A stretch of DNA of 40,726 bases from Candidatus Microgenomates bacterium. Its GTDB lineage: Bacteria; Patescibacteriota; Microgenomatia; UBA12405; UBA6130. The translations under genes and the position numbers were made by a program. The stretch's first letter is position 1. Each line of letters opens with the position of its first letter. The stretch is taken from the NCBI GenBank assembly GCA_015485895.1, contig WFSR01000062.1:1-40726 (forward strand), written 5' to 3'. The notes under the pieces are model-generated. The model made no database searches and was not told the DNA's origin. It saw nothing but the letters and a program-made list of their open reading frames with translations. Below, in pieces: positions 16,575 through 23,191 of this stretch.

Positions 16575-16666
16575 AATTAGTCTTACCTAATCAAAAAGCG
16601 GATTAAAAGAGAATCTTTATCTAACTAAGACTAATTTATATTTCGCCCATGCGTGCATGAGCAGAA
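16575..16666 (-). repeat. Partial inverted copy of the tig/thyX element upstream of the PBP gene
   Basis: Read on the minus strand it matches the tig-side copy over CTCATGCACGCA and over TATAAATTAGTCTTAG, but the first part of the block is deleted. A perfect 11-bp stem AATTAGTCTTA (16575-16585) / TAAGACTAATT (16626-16636) encloses 40 bases. The small hairpin is CATG-CACG-CATG here and CTTG-CCTG-CAAG in the thyX copy. It occupies the left part of the 16540-16979 gap. Confidence 0.55.
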
Positions 16667-16700
16667 TGACAAATACATGGCGCATCCACAATAGAAAGAA

Positions 16701-16864
16701 GAGTCAGATGAGCTGACGCTGGTGACTCTAGCAACAATCTGCCATTCACCGAAGACTCAGTTCTTGCCTGCAAGGGCGGATGGCAAAGAAACATATACCT
16801 GAGACCCTAAATAAGGCTTGTTATTAATTTCAGTCCGATTTTTCAATTAAGTGGGACTGAAATT
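16701..16864 (+). ncRNA. Candidate structured element upstream of thyX (copy B)
   Basis: Stem GAGTCA (16701-16706) / TGACTC (16723-16728) with a 16-base loop, exactly as long as in the tig-side copy. Then comes the shared block 16710-16778. A small hairpin CTTG-CCTG-CAAG and a possible pair TGCCAT (16740-16745) / ATGGCA (16780-16785) follow. A distal perfect 11-bp hairpin AATTTCAGTCC (16826-16836) / GGACTGAAATT (16854-16864) closes it. Differences from copy A are mostly transitions. It ends about 80 bases before the thyX -35 box. Confidence 0.45.
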
Positions 16865-16944
16865 GCGTTATAACAGCTACGAATTTGCATAACAAACTTT
16901 TCTAGGTCACTAAAAATAACTGAAAGATCACTCTGGCGAGCTCC

Positions 16945-16973
16945 TTGCAACCAGGGCAGCAATAAGTTATTTT
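16945..16973 (+). promoter_or_regulatory. thyX promoter
   Basis: TTGCAA (16945-16950), 17-base spacer, TATTTT (16968-16973), and the ATG follows after 6 bases. Confidence 0.55.
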
Positions 16974-16979
16974 AAGATA

Positions 16980-18590
16980 ATGGAAAATTGGTCGCCAAAA
17001 GAAAAAAAGATTTTGCAAAAATACTTTACAAACACGCAGGCAAATGTTTTTGGTCTGGTTAACCTTCCCGAGGTAATTAAAGGAACTCTCTTTTCTCGTT
17101 ACTCCCGATCGGGTAAAAATTTGCGTCGCTTATTTTTAGACGAATTCTGGCAGCAAGACCAACTACGGCAAATACTTCCCCAAAGGAACAATTATGAAAA
17201 TCTCAACATCAGTCGGGCCGAAAACTTCTACGAACGGGTTCTAATTGGTTACGGTGATGATTCAGTTGCCGAATTGGGTGGAGCCCATATAGCCCTAGAA
17301 AATATTAGTGTTTTAGCTACCAAATCTTTCGAGGAGCATCGCCTTGGCCTTTCGTTTTTAGAGAAATCAACCCGCTATGTTTATTTCGACCAACGGGATA
17401 AAAATGGCCACTATCGTTATTATCGGCCGCCGAAAATCATTAGGTCGCCCTTTGCTCACCTTTATCAGCAAACCGCTGATAATCTTTTTGACACTTATAG
17501 CCATTTAGTCCATGAGCTTCAACCAGCTCTTCGACGTCTTTTTCCTGGCGACGAGAATGATCCTGCTTATCGTTTTTCCATTAGAGCTAAAGCCTGTGAT
17601 TTAGCGCGCCCCCTTTTGCCTCTAGCTACTCTCACCAATATGGGCATTTACGGGAATGGTCGTGCTTTTGAATATCTCATCACCACTCTTTTAGCCTCAC
17701 CGCTTGGCGAAGTTCGTTTATTTACTCAAGCAATAAATAAAGAATTACGGAAAATTATCCCCGCTTTTGTCAAACGGGCTACAAATGAAAAAGGCCAACA
17801 ATATCGCCAATATTTGCAAAAACGGCAACAACGACTGACGCGCTGGCAGCACCAATGGCAAACCAAATCACCTACAGGCAAGGTAGCTGTTCAGTTGGTC
17901 AATTTTGACCATCAAGCCGAGGAAAAAGTGCTTCGGGCTATAGCTTATCCCTGGTCTAATCTTCCAATGCATCAGCTTAAAAGGAAAATTAGCCAAATGA
18001 AGCCAGCTGATCGTCAACGTCTTTTCCACGATTATCTGGCCGACCGCCAAAATCGCTTCCATAAGCCAGGCCGAGCCCTTGAAGAAGCTTATTTCGCTTT
18101 CGAAATCAGCGCTGACTGGGGGGTATATAAAGATCTAATGCGCCACCGAATCCTTAGCCGCTATCACCAAATTTTCAGTAACCAATATGGCTATCGCATC
18201 CCTCCTTATCTCCGCCCAGCTGGTTTACTTGCTCCTTACCGTCGAGCAATGGATCAGGCCCAAGAAGTTCAGGTTAAAATTGCTAAAGAAATGCCTGTAG
18301 TCAGCCAATATCTCGTTACTCACGGTGCTATAAATCATTTCTATATCCGCCTCAATCTCCGCGAGGCGGTGCACTTAGTGGAGCTTCGCAGTCAACGCCA
18401 GGGGCATCCTTGGTATCGTCAGGTTGCCCAAGAAATTGGCCGGCAAATTACCGCTAAATTGCCTCTTTTGGGAAAATATATTTTCCCTTTCTTGGATAAC
18501 CATGATTATAATTTGGAACGATTGGCCGCTTTCCGCAAAGTAATGAAAAAAGCAAGAAATAAAAATATTGTTCCCTTTCCAGAAAATTAA
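16980..18590 (+). CDS. thyX: Double-length ThyX-like flavin-dependent thymidylate synthase
   Basis: Methylates dUMP to dTMP using FAD and methylenetetrahydrofolate. At 536 aa it is about twice a normal ThyX (210-250 aa) and reads as two ThyX-like halves. The N half has GYGDDSVAELGGAH (90-103) and EEHRLGLSFLEKSTRYV (118-134); the C half has ADWGVYKDLMRHRILSRYHQ (378-397), then LNLREAVHLVELRSQRQGH. The RHRX7S signature is not exact in either half: the N half has EHR with STRY, the C half has RHR without the spaced Ser. One half may be structural. No ThyA is seen in the window. Followed 19 bases later by the MprF-like gene. Confidence 0.8.
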   Translation: MENWSPKEKKILQKYFTNTQANVFGLVNLPEVIKGTLFSRYSRSGKNLRRLFLDEFWQQDQLRQILPQRNNYENLNISRAENFYERVLIGYGDDSVAELGGAHIALENISVLATKSFEEHRLGLSFLEKSTRYVYFDQRDKNGHYRYYRPPKIIRSPFAHLYQQTADNLFDTYSHLVHELQPALRRLFPGDENDPAYRFSIRAKACDLARPLLPLATLTNMGIYGNGRAFEYLITTLLASPLGEVRLFTQAINKELRKIIPAFVKRATNEKGQQYRQYLQKRQQRLTRWQHQWQTKSPTGKVAVQLVNFDHQAEEKVLRAIAYPWSNLPMHQLKRKISQMKPADRQRLFHDYLADRQNRFHKPGRALEEAYFAFEISADWGVYKDLMRHRILSRYHQIFSNQYGYRIPPYLRPAGLLAPYRRAMDQAQEVQVKIAKEMPVVSQYLVTHGAINHFYIRLNLREAVHLVELRSQRQGHPWYRQVAQEIGRQITAKLPLLGKYIFPFLDNHDYNLERLAAFRKVMKKARNKNIVPFPEN

Positions 18591-18609
18591 AAACGAAGTA
18601 AAATAAAGG

Positions 18610-20391
18610 ATGAAATTTACGAAATTTAATTTCATCCCCTGGCTAATTATTTTTTTGGGATCTTTTAACCTCTGGACAACTTTTTTTCCCACCCAACATT
18701 CCCCCTTAAGTCACTTTTTCGACATCCTTTGGCCATTTTCTAGCACCAATAGTCGGGCTTTCCTAGCTATCGCCGGGCTTTCACTTTTTTACCTAGGTAT
18801 TGGTTTAGTGCAACGCCGTAAGACGGCCTGGCTTTTGGTAGAGATTTTCCTCACCGCCAGTGCCGTGATCCAATTTCGGCATTATAACTCTCTTGAGGGA
18901 GCACTTGCTAACCTATCATTGGCCATTTTTCTCTTTTTCCAGCGCCAGCAATTCTATGGATCTATCCTTTCTCTCAGTTGGTGGCGAGCACTTACTTTTC
19001 TAACCGCGATTAGTTTCCTTCTTTTTCTATATCTGAGCCTCATTTTTTGGCTAGCTAGTCACTATTTTACCACCCCTTATTCTTGGCTTACAATTACTAA
19101 AATTGTTATCGCTTCTTTTTGGCACCTCCATTGGCAAGGACCTAACTTAGGTATTCCACGCCTGAACTGGTTCTTTGCCACTCTTCCCTGTCTTTTGGGT
19201 GTTTTTACACTTTATAGCTTGACTCTTCTTTTCCATATCTCTAGTCAGCAGCAACAACGACAATATTTAGCTTGGGATAAAGCACGAAAAAAACTCTATC
19301 GCTACGGCCACACCAGCGCTGATTTTTTCAAGCTTTGGCCAGCTAATCTTCGGTTCTTCTTTTGGAAACATTCTTTCATCGCCTATTGGATAAAGGGCAG
19401 CAACTACCTAGTGGTCGGCAACCCGGTGGGGCCTAAAACGGAGAGGTTAAAAATCACCCAAGCATTTCTCCATTTTAGCGGCCGACAAAACGCCAACCCT
19501 CTTTTTGTAGGTATTGATGAAGAGAGCCAACGCCTCCTAGAAAAAATCAATCTTAGCAGTATTTATATTAGTGACGAAGCATTTATTGACCTCCGGCGCC
19601 ATCCCGATGACATTAAAGACCTTCGTAATGTAAAAACTAAGCTCGAGAAACGATGGGGATACCACTTTACTATCTGGCGACCACCGTTAACAACAAAACA
19701 GCTAAAACAACTACGCAAGGTTTCGCAATCATGGCTTAGAAGCTTAAACCGTAGGGACGGAGAAGCCATATTCGGATCCGGCTGGCTAACAAATATGGTT
19801 CGCGCCAGTTGGGTACCGGTAGTCTTGAATCCTAGCAATCAATCGGTGGCGTTTCTCACCCTCTACCGTTCATTCCGGCACAAAACTATGGTGGTAGACC
19901 TAATGCGTTATCGCTATCCAGCAAAAAATGGCATTATGGAATACCTCGTCAGTAAAACTTGGGAACAGCTAGGTAACCAAGGTTGGCAATGGCTCGATTT
20001 AGGAGCGGCACCCCGCCAAGGCGCTCGGCTAAAAAAGCCGCCACTTGCTCTCCCTATCCCTAAGGAAGTGCCTAATTTCCAAGCTTGGCGGGAGGCAATT
20101 AAACATCTTCCACGGACAACTCTAGCATTGCCCCAAGCAATCCGCTACCAAGGAGCCAACTTTCTTTACTTCAGTTTCCTGGGAGTTTTGGCTACCAGCT
20201 ATCGTGGCTTGCGGCATTTTAAAGACAAATTCCAACCCCGTTGGGAACCACGTTACCTTGCCTATCTCGATCTCCCAAGTCTCCTTTACACCCTTTGGAT
20301 TTGGCGCTGGCAAAAACCAAAGCCCTTAGGACGGGAGATTACCAACCCAAAATACTATCGAATTCTTCTCCGCCACAATCTAACCAGCTAG
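18610..20391 (+). CDS. MprF-like protein (membrane domain plus aminoacyl-lipid synthase domain)
   Basis: An integral membrane protein of 593 aa. The N-terminal third holds about five to six spans (near 8-25, 50-68, 72-90, 96-110, 125-150, 190-212). The C-terminal part resembles the phosphatidylglycerol lysyltransferase/DUF2156 domain of MprF and LysX: YLVVGNPVGP, DLMRYRYPAKNGIMEYLV and WLDLGAAP. Such enzymes move an amino acid from aminoacyl-tRNA to a membrane lipid and so reduce surface charge. Substrate is not determined. The ATG is 5 bases after TAAAAT and directly after AAAGG, so it may be a new unit or cotranscribed with thyX. Confidence 0.75.
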   Translation: MKFTKFNFIPWLIIFLGSFNLWTTFFPTQHSPLSHFFDILWPFSSTNSRAFLAIAGLSLFYLGIGLVQRRKTAWLLVEIFLTASAVIQFRHYNSLEGALANLSLAIFLFFQRQQFYGSILSLSWWRALTFLTAISFLLFLYLSLIFWLASHYFTTPYSWLTITKIVIASFWHLHWQGPNLGIPRLNWFFATLPCLLGVFTLYSLTLLFHISSQQQQRQYLAWDKARKKLYRYGHTSADFFKLWPANLRFFFWKHSFIAYWIKGSNYLVVGNPVGPKTERLKITQAFLHFSGRQNANPLFVGIDEESQRLLEKINLSSIYISDEAFIDLRRHPDDIKDLRNVKTKLEKRWGYHFTIWRPPLTTKQLKQLRKVSQSWLRSLNRRDGEAIFGSGWLTNMVRASWVPVVLNPSNQSVAFLTLYRSFRHKTMVVDLMRYRYPAKNGIMEYLVSKTWEQLGNQGWQWLDLGAAPRQGARLKKPPLALPIPKEVPNFQAWREAIKHLPRTTLALPQAIRYQGANFLYFSFLGVLATSYRGLRHFKDKFQPRWEPRYLAYLDLPSLLYTLWIWRWQKPKPLGREITNPKYYRILLRHNLTS

Positions 20392-20397
20392 TTCGTA

Positions 20398-20484
20398 ACT
20401 GTTAAGCCTCAAATAAATGTTTCACTTTTAACCTAGCGAGACGCAGGAACTCTAAAAGCTAAGAAACGCTAAATAAAGAGAAGG
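20398..20484 (+). repeat. Direct repeat C, upstream of the CBS gene
   Basis: About 85 bases beginning TGTTAAGCCTCAAAT and ending AAACGCTAAATAA. It matches 21944-22029 along its length. CTTTTA and TAAAAG could pair inside it; in the other copy the pair persists with a G-T wobble. It lies in the gene-free stretch 20392-20762. Confidence 0.7.
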
Positions 20485-20504
20485 AAGACTAGAATTTGCC
20501 TTTC

Positions 20505-20660
20505 CCCGTCATCCCGCCCTTTCTTATGAAAGAGCGGGGTCTTCAGTGAGTGTCTAATTGACATTGATGGTTCACTACCCACTGAAGATCCTGAAACCCC
20601 AGGCCCCGACGTGACGTCGGGACGGAGCGGGTAAATTCAGGATGACGGGGTGTTGATAAC
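20505..20660. repeat. Cluster of palindromes upstream of the CBS gene
   Basis: Three hairpins in series: CCCGC..CTTTC-TTAT-GAAAG.GCGGG (20513-20539); CTTCAGTG (20541-20548) / CACTGAAG (20580-20587); and CCCGACGT-G-ACGTCGGG (20605-20621) within an outer ATCCTGAA / TTCAGGAT pair. It shares words with 22060-22130 and 40616-40726. Confidence 0.7.
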
Positions 20661-20743
20661 TATTGACAGAGGGTGTGAATGTTTATCTGATACTCAACAC
20701 CTAGCAATTGTTTTTAACAACACAAAAATTCTCGCCAATTTCG

Positions 20744-20752
20744 TGCTATTAT
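20744..20752 (+). promoter_or_regulatory. Extended -10 of the CBS gene
   Basis: TGC-TATTAT (20744-20752), with no clear -35. The GTG at 20763 follows after 10 bases and the ATG at 20766 after 13. Confidence 0.5.
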
Positions 20753-20762
20753 AAAGAAAAGG

Positions 20763-21833
20763 GTGATGGAAAAAGTAAAGCAAGTGCTACGGCATCGTGG
20801 TTACAAAAAAATCACCATTACTGCTAATGCTAGCCAGGCTCTTGCCCACCTACAAAGTTCGCATGATGCCCTCTTCGTTTTTCAAAAGAAAAAGTTTTTA
20901 GGAGTGGTAAATCTTTATTACTCTTTTCTTCGCCATCACCCTCAACCTCAAGAGAAAATTGAGCGCCTGCTTTACCATCCACCTTGTTTGGCGCCCCATA
21001 ATTCACTCATTAGGGCAGCTAAATTAATGGCCGAGGCCCGGCTCTATTGGTTACCGGTTGTTGAAAATGGAAAATTCTTAGGAGTAATCAGTGCCACTGA
21101 TATTCTCCGTCGACTAGCATACTCCGCCGCCGCCAGTCGGCCCCTGGCAGCAATAAAACTCTCGCCAGCTATCTATTTAGATGAAAAAGCCACCCTAGCT
21201 CAAGCCCGACAGCTAATGCTTAAACATAGAGCTAGCCGCCTTATTGTTCTCCAACATAGAAAACCAGTCGGCATCCTCAGTAGCTACGACCTCCGCCAAA
21301 AGCAATTAACACCAAGTTGGTCACGGCTCCGTTTAGGCAATCACATCAATAAAGAAAATATGCCAGTTAAGCTGTTTTACCACCACGGGCTAGTTACTAC
21401 TAACGACCAAACTACCATCCGGCAGGCTTTGCGTCAATTATTAGCTAGTAAAACGAAAAGTTTAGTTATTCTTCAAGGGGAAAATATTATAGGCTTAGTA
21501 AGTTACCGTAATTTACTCAAATATTTTACCCAACCCAATTTTTACCCCTTTTGGAATATTAGTTTTCGCCTGAGGCTTCCCTTAGAGGAAAAGATTTTCC
21601 TAGGCAATTATTTTCAACGCCTTTTTCAACGAAAGCCTATCCTTAGGGAAAAAATCCAGCGTCTAGATTTAATCTTCAGCCGCCAAACACAACGCCCTAA
21701 CACCAAAACATATCAAGTAACTACCCGCGTTTGGGCTACTGGGCAAAGAGCGTTTACTCTGGTTATCAAGGGAGGACATTTTCGCCACCTCCTCAGCAAA
21801 GTCAGCCGACAAATAAGAAGACAGCTGAAATAG
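20763..21833 (+). CDS. Four-CBS-domain protein with C-terminal RaiA/HPF-like domain
   Basis: A soluble protein of 356 aa. Four CBS repeats (about 10-60, 70-122, 132-180, 200-256; e.g. RLYWLPVVENGKFLGVIS and RLIVLQHRKPVGILSSYDL) make two Bateman modules, which usually bind adenine nucleotides. The last 95 residues (262-356) predict a beta-alpha-beta-beta-beta-alpha order ending SKVSRQIRRQLK, like bacterial ribosome hibernation factors (HPF/RaiA), whose domain ends in a similar helix. I infer a nucleotide-sensing ribosome-binding protein; the CBS part is firm and the RaiA part is a proposal. The start is GTG 20763 or the next codon, ATG. The gene stands alone between direct repeats C and D. Confidence 0.75.
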   Translation: MMEKVKQVLRHRGYKKITITANASQALAHLQSSHDALFVFQKKKFLGVVNLYYSFLRHHPQPQEKIERLLYHPPCLAPHNSLIRAAKLMAEARLYWLPVVENGKFLGVISATDILRRLAYSAAASRPLAAIKLSPAIYLDEKATLAQARQLMLKHRASRLIVLQHRKPVGILSSYDLRQKQLTPSWSRLRLGNHINKENMPVKLFYHHGLVTTNDQTTIRQALRQLLASKTKSLVILQGENIIGLVSYRNLLKYFTQPNFYPFWNISFRLRLPLEEKIFLGNYFQRLFQRKPILREKIQRLDLIFSRQTQRPNTKTYQVTTRVWATGQRAFTLVIKGGHFRHLLSKVSRQIRRQLK

Positions 21834-21943
21834 CCAAAATAAGCACCCTCGCCTAATTCGGGGCTAGCTCTCCACCACATTGGCAACACCCAAAATTATT
21901 ATGGGGCTAAGTCCACCAGCTGATGGATTGGAACTAGAGATTA

Positions 21944-22029
21944 AGTGTTAAGTCTCAAATGAACGTTTACACTTTTAGCCTAGCGAAACATAAAAACTTT
22001 AAAGGTTAAGAAACACTAAATAAGAGAAA
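21944..22029 (+). repeat. Direct repeat D, downstream of the CBS gene
   Basis: Begins TGTTAAGTCTCAAATG and ends AAACACTAAATAAG. It is the same orientation and nearly the same length as repeat C at 20398. It lies in the gene-free stretch 21834-22236. Confidence 0.7.
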
Positions 22030-22059
22030 AACTTAGGATTCAAGCCCGTTCTGTTTGTC

Positions 22060-22200
22060 CTTTCTCTTGTCATTCTAAAAACCTCCGACGTTACGTCGGA
22101 GGGGGTTCAGAATCTTCAGCTGGGTGTCCGATTTACATTATTAGCAGTCAACTCTCTGGGGATCCTTAAGCCGATTTTTGATTGGGTAAGACTCGGGATT
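22060..22200. repeat. Palindromic repeat and tail upstream of tRNA-Tyr
   Basis: A 21-bp perfect palindrome CCTCCGACGT-T-ACGTCGGAGG (22082-22102) within an outer ATTCT / AGAAT pair. Further on, CCGATTTTTGATTGGG with TAAGACT (about 22169-22193) recurs in the tig- and PBP-side elements. Confidence 0.65.
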
Positions 22201-22221
22201 TTATTTTGCCGCTCATTTGTG

Positions 22222-22227
22222 TATAAT
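22222..22227 (+). promoter_or_regulatory. -10 box of tRNA-Tyr-rpmG
   Basis: Consensus TATAAT ending 9 bases before the first base of tRNA-Tyr. No good -35 is visible. Confidence 0.6.
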
Positions 22228-22236
22228 TGAGACTAG

Positions 22237-22320
22237 CCAGGGGTGGCAGAGTGGTCAATTGCAACGGTCTGTAAAACCGTCGGGTTTATCCCTGCGAAGG
22301 TTCGAATCCTTCCCCCTGGA
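22237..22320 (+). tRNA. tRNA-Tyr (anticodon GTA)
   Basis: A class II tRNA of 84 bases. Acceptor CCAGGGG / CCCCTGG with discriminator A; anticodon loop CTGTAAA on ACGGT/ACCGT; a long variable arm with a GGG-CCC hairpin; T arm GAAGG-TTCGAAT-CCTTC. CCA is not encoded. rpmG begins 28 bases downstream and is probably cotranscribed. Confidence 0.95.
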
Positions 22321-22348
22321 CCGAGGTTATTTTTTAAAAAGGCATTAT

Positions 22349-22522
22349 ATGGCTAAAAAAAGCAATCGCATTATGGTTGGCTTAGTCTGCACAGTTTGCG
22401 GGTCCTTTAATTACATTAGCGAGCGCAATAAAGTTAATACTAACGAGAAATTAACTGTAAAAAAATATTGCCCCCACTGCCGCCGCCGGACAATCCATAA
22501 AGAAACACAAAAATTTAAATAA
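22349..22522 (+). CDS. rpmG: Ribosomal protein bL33 (zinc-binding form)
   Basis: A 57-aa 50S protein with two CxxC knuckles (CTVC, CPHC) that bind zinc. The ATG 22349 (MAKKSNRIM) is chosen because the longer open frame runs back through tRNA-Tyr; AAAAGG lies a few bases before it. It is followed 3 bases later by the DedA gene. Confidence 0.95.
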   Translation: MAKKSNRIMVGLVCTVCGSFNYISERNKVNTNEKLTVKKYCPHCRRRTIHKETQKFK

Positions 22523-22525
22523 AGG

Positions 22526-23191
22526 ATGATCACCAACATTCTTAATTTTCTTATCTCCTTCATTACCACCATAATCAGCCATTTTGGTTACTGGGGTATT
22601 ATCTTGGCAATGGCAACCGAATCCGCTTCCATCCCCCTCCCTTCGGAAGTTATTATGCCCTTTGCCGGATTTCTAGTCAGCCAGCAAAAACTTCTCTTCT
22701 GGCCTACCGTTTTTGCCGGAACATTTGGTTGCCTTTTGGGTTCTCTTGCCAGCTGGTTTTTAGGTTGGCAATTAGGCGAGGATTTGCTTCGTCTCGCTAT
22801 CCGCCGCTATGGCCGCTTTCTTCTAATTTTCGAGTATGAGCTTGACGGGGCTATCAAAACTTTTCGTCGTTACGGAAATCAAGTGGTCTTTTTTTCTCGC
22901 CTTCTGCCTGTAGCCCGCACCTTTATCTCTCTCCCTGCCGGCATCGCCGAAATGCCCCTTTTAAAATTTAGTCTCTACACCTTTGGAGGTTCGTTGCTCT
23001 GGACACTGCTGCTTACCTGGTTAGGGGTCCGCCTTGGCGAAAACTGGGCACAATTAGGTATCTGGTTTCATCGTCTTGACGCAATTATTAGCATTGCCTT
23101 AATAGCTCTCATTGTTTGGTACCCTTGGCATAAAATTCGTAAACAAAAGCGCTACCAAAGAGAAAAAGCATCCATGACCAGACAAGTTTAG
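22526..23191 (+). CDS. DedA-family membrane protein
   Basis: An integral membrane protein of 221 aa with about five to six hydrophobic segments. The family signatures are present: ESASIPLPSEVIMPFAGF (32-49), and FFSRLLPVARTFISLPAG with the conserved Arg residues. DedA proteins include undecaprenyl phosphate and phospholipid translocases/scramblases; recycling of the lipid carrier would fit the cell-wall genes nearby, but the substrate is not shown by sequence. AAAGG precedes the ATG, 3 bases after rpmG. The end overlaps convergent recG by 4 bases. Confidence 0.9.
   Translation: MITNILNFLISFITTIISHFGYWGIILAMATESASIPLPSEVIMPFAGFLVSQQKLLFWPTVFAGTFGCLLGSLASWFLGWQLGEDLLRLAIRRYGRFLLIFEYELDGAIKTFRRYGNQVVFFSRLLPVARTFISLPAGIAEMPLLKFSLYTFGGSLLWTLLLTWLGVRLGENWAQLGIWFHRLDAIISIALIALIVWYPWHKIRKQKRYQREKASMTRQV

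Noticed and set aside
20505..20660. Palindromes as intrinsic terminators
   Set aside because: Stems are GC-rich but no T-run follows on either strand at the right distance, and the same units occur upstream of promoters.
22217..22348. Longer rpmG frame starting before tRNA-Tyr
   Set aside because: The upstream codons are the tRNA gene; bL33 begins at MAKKSN.
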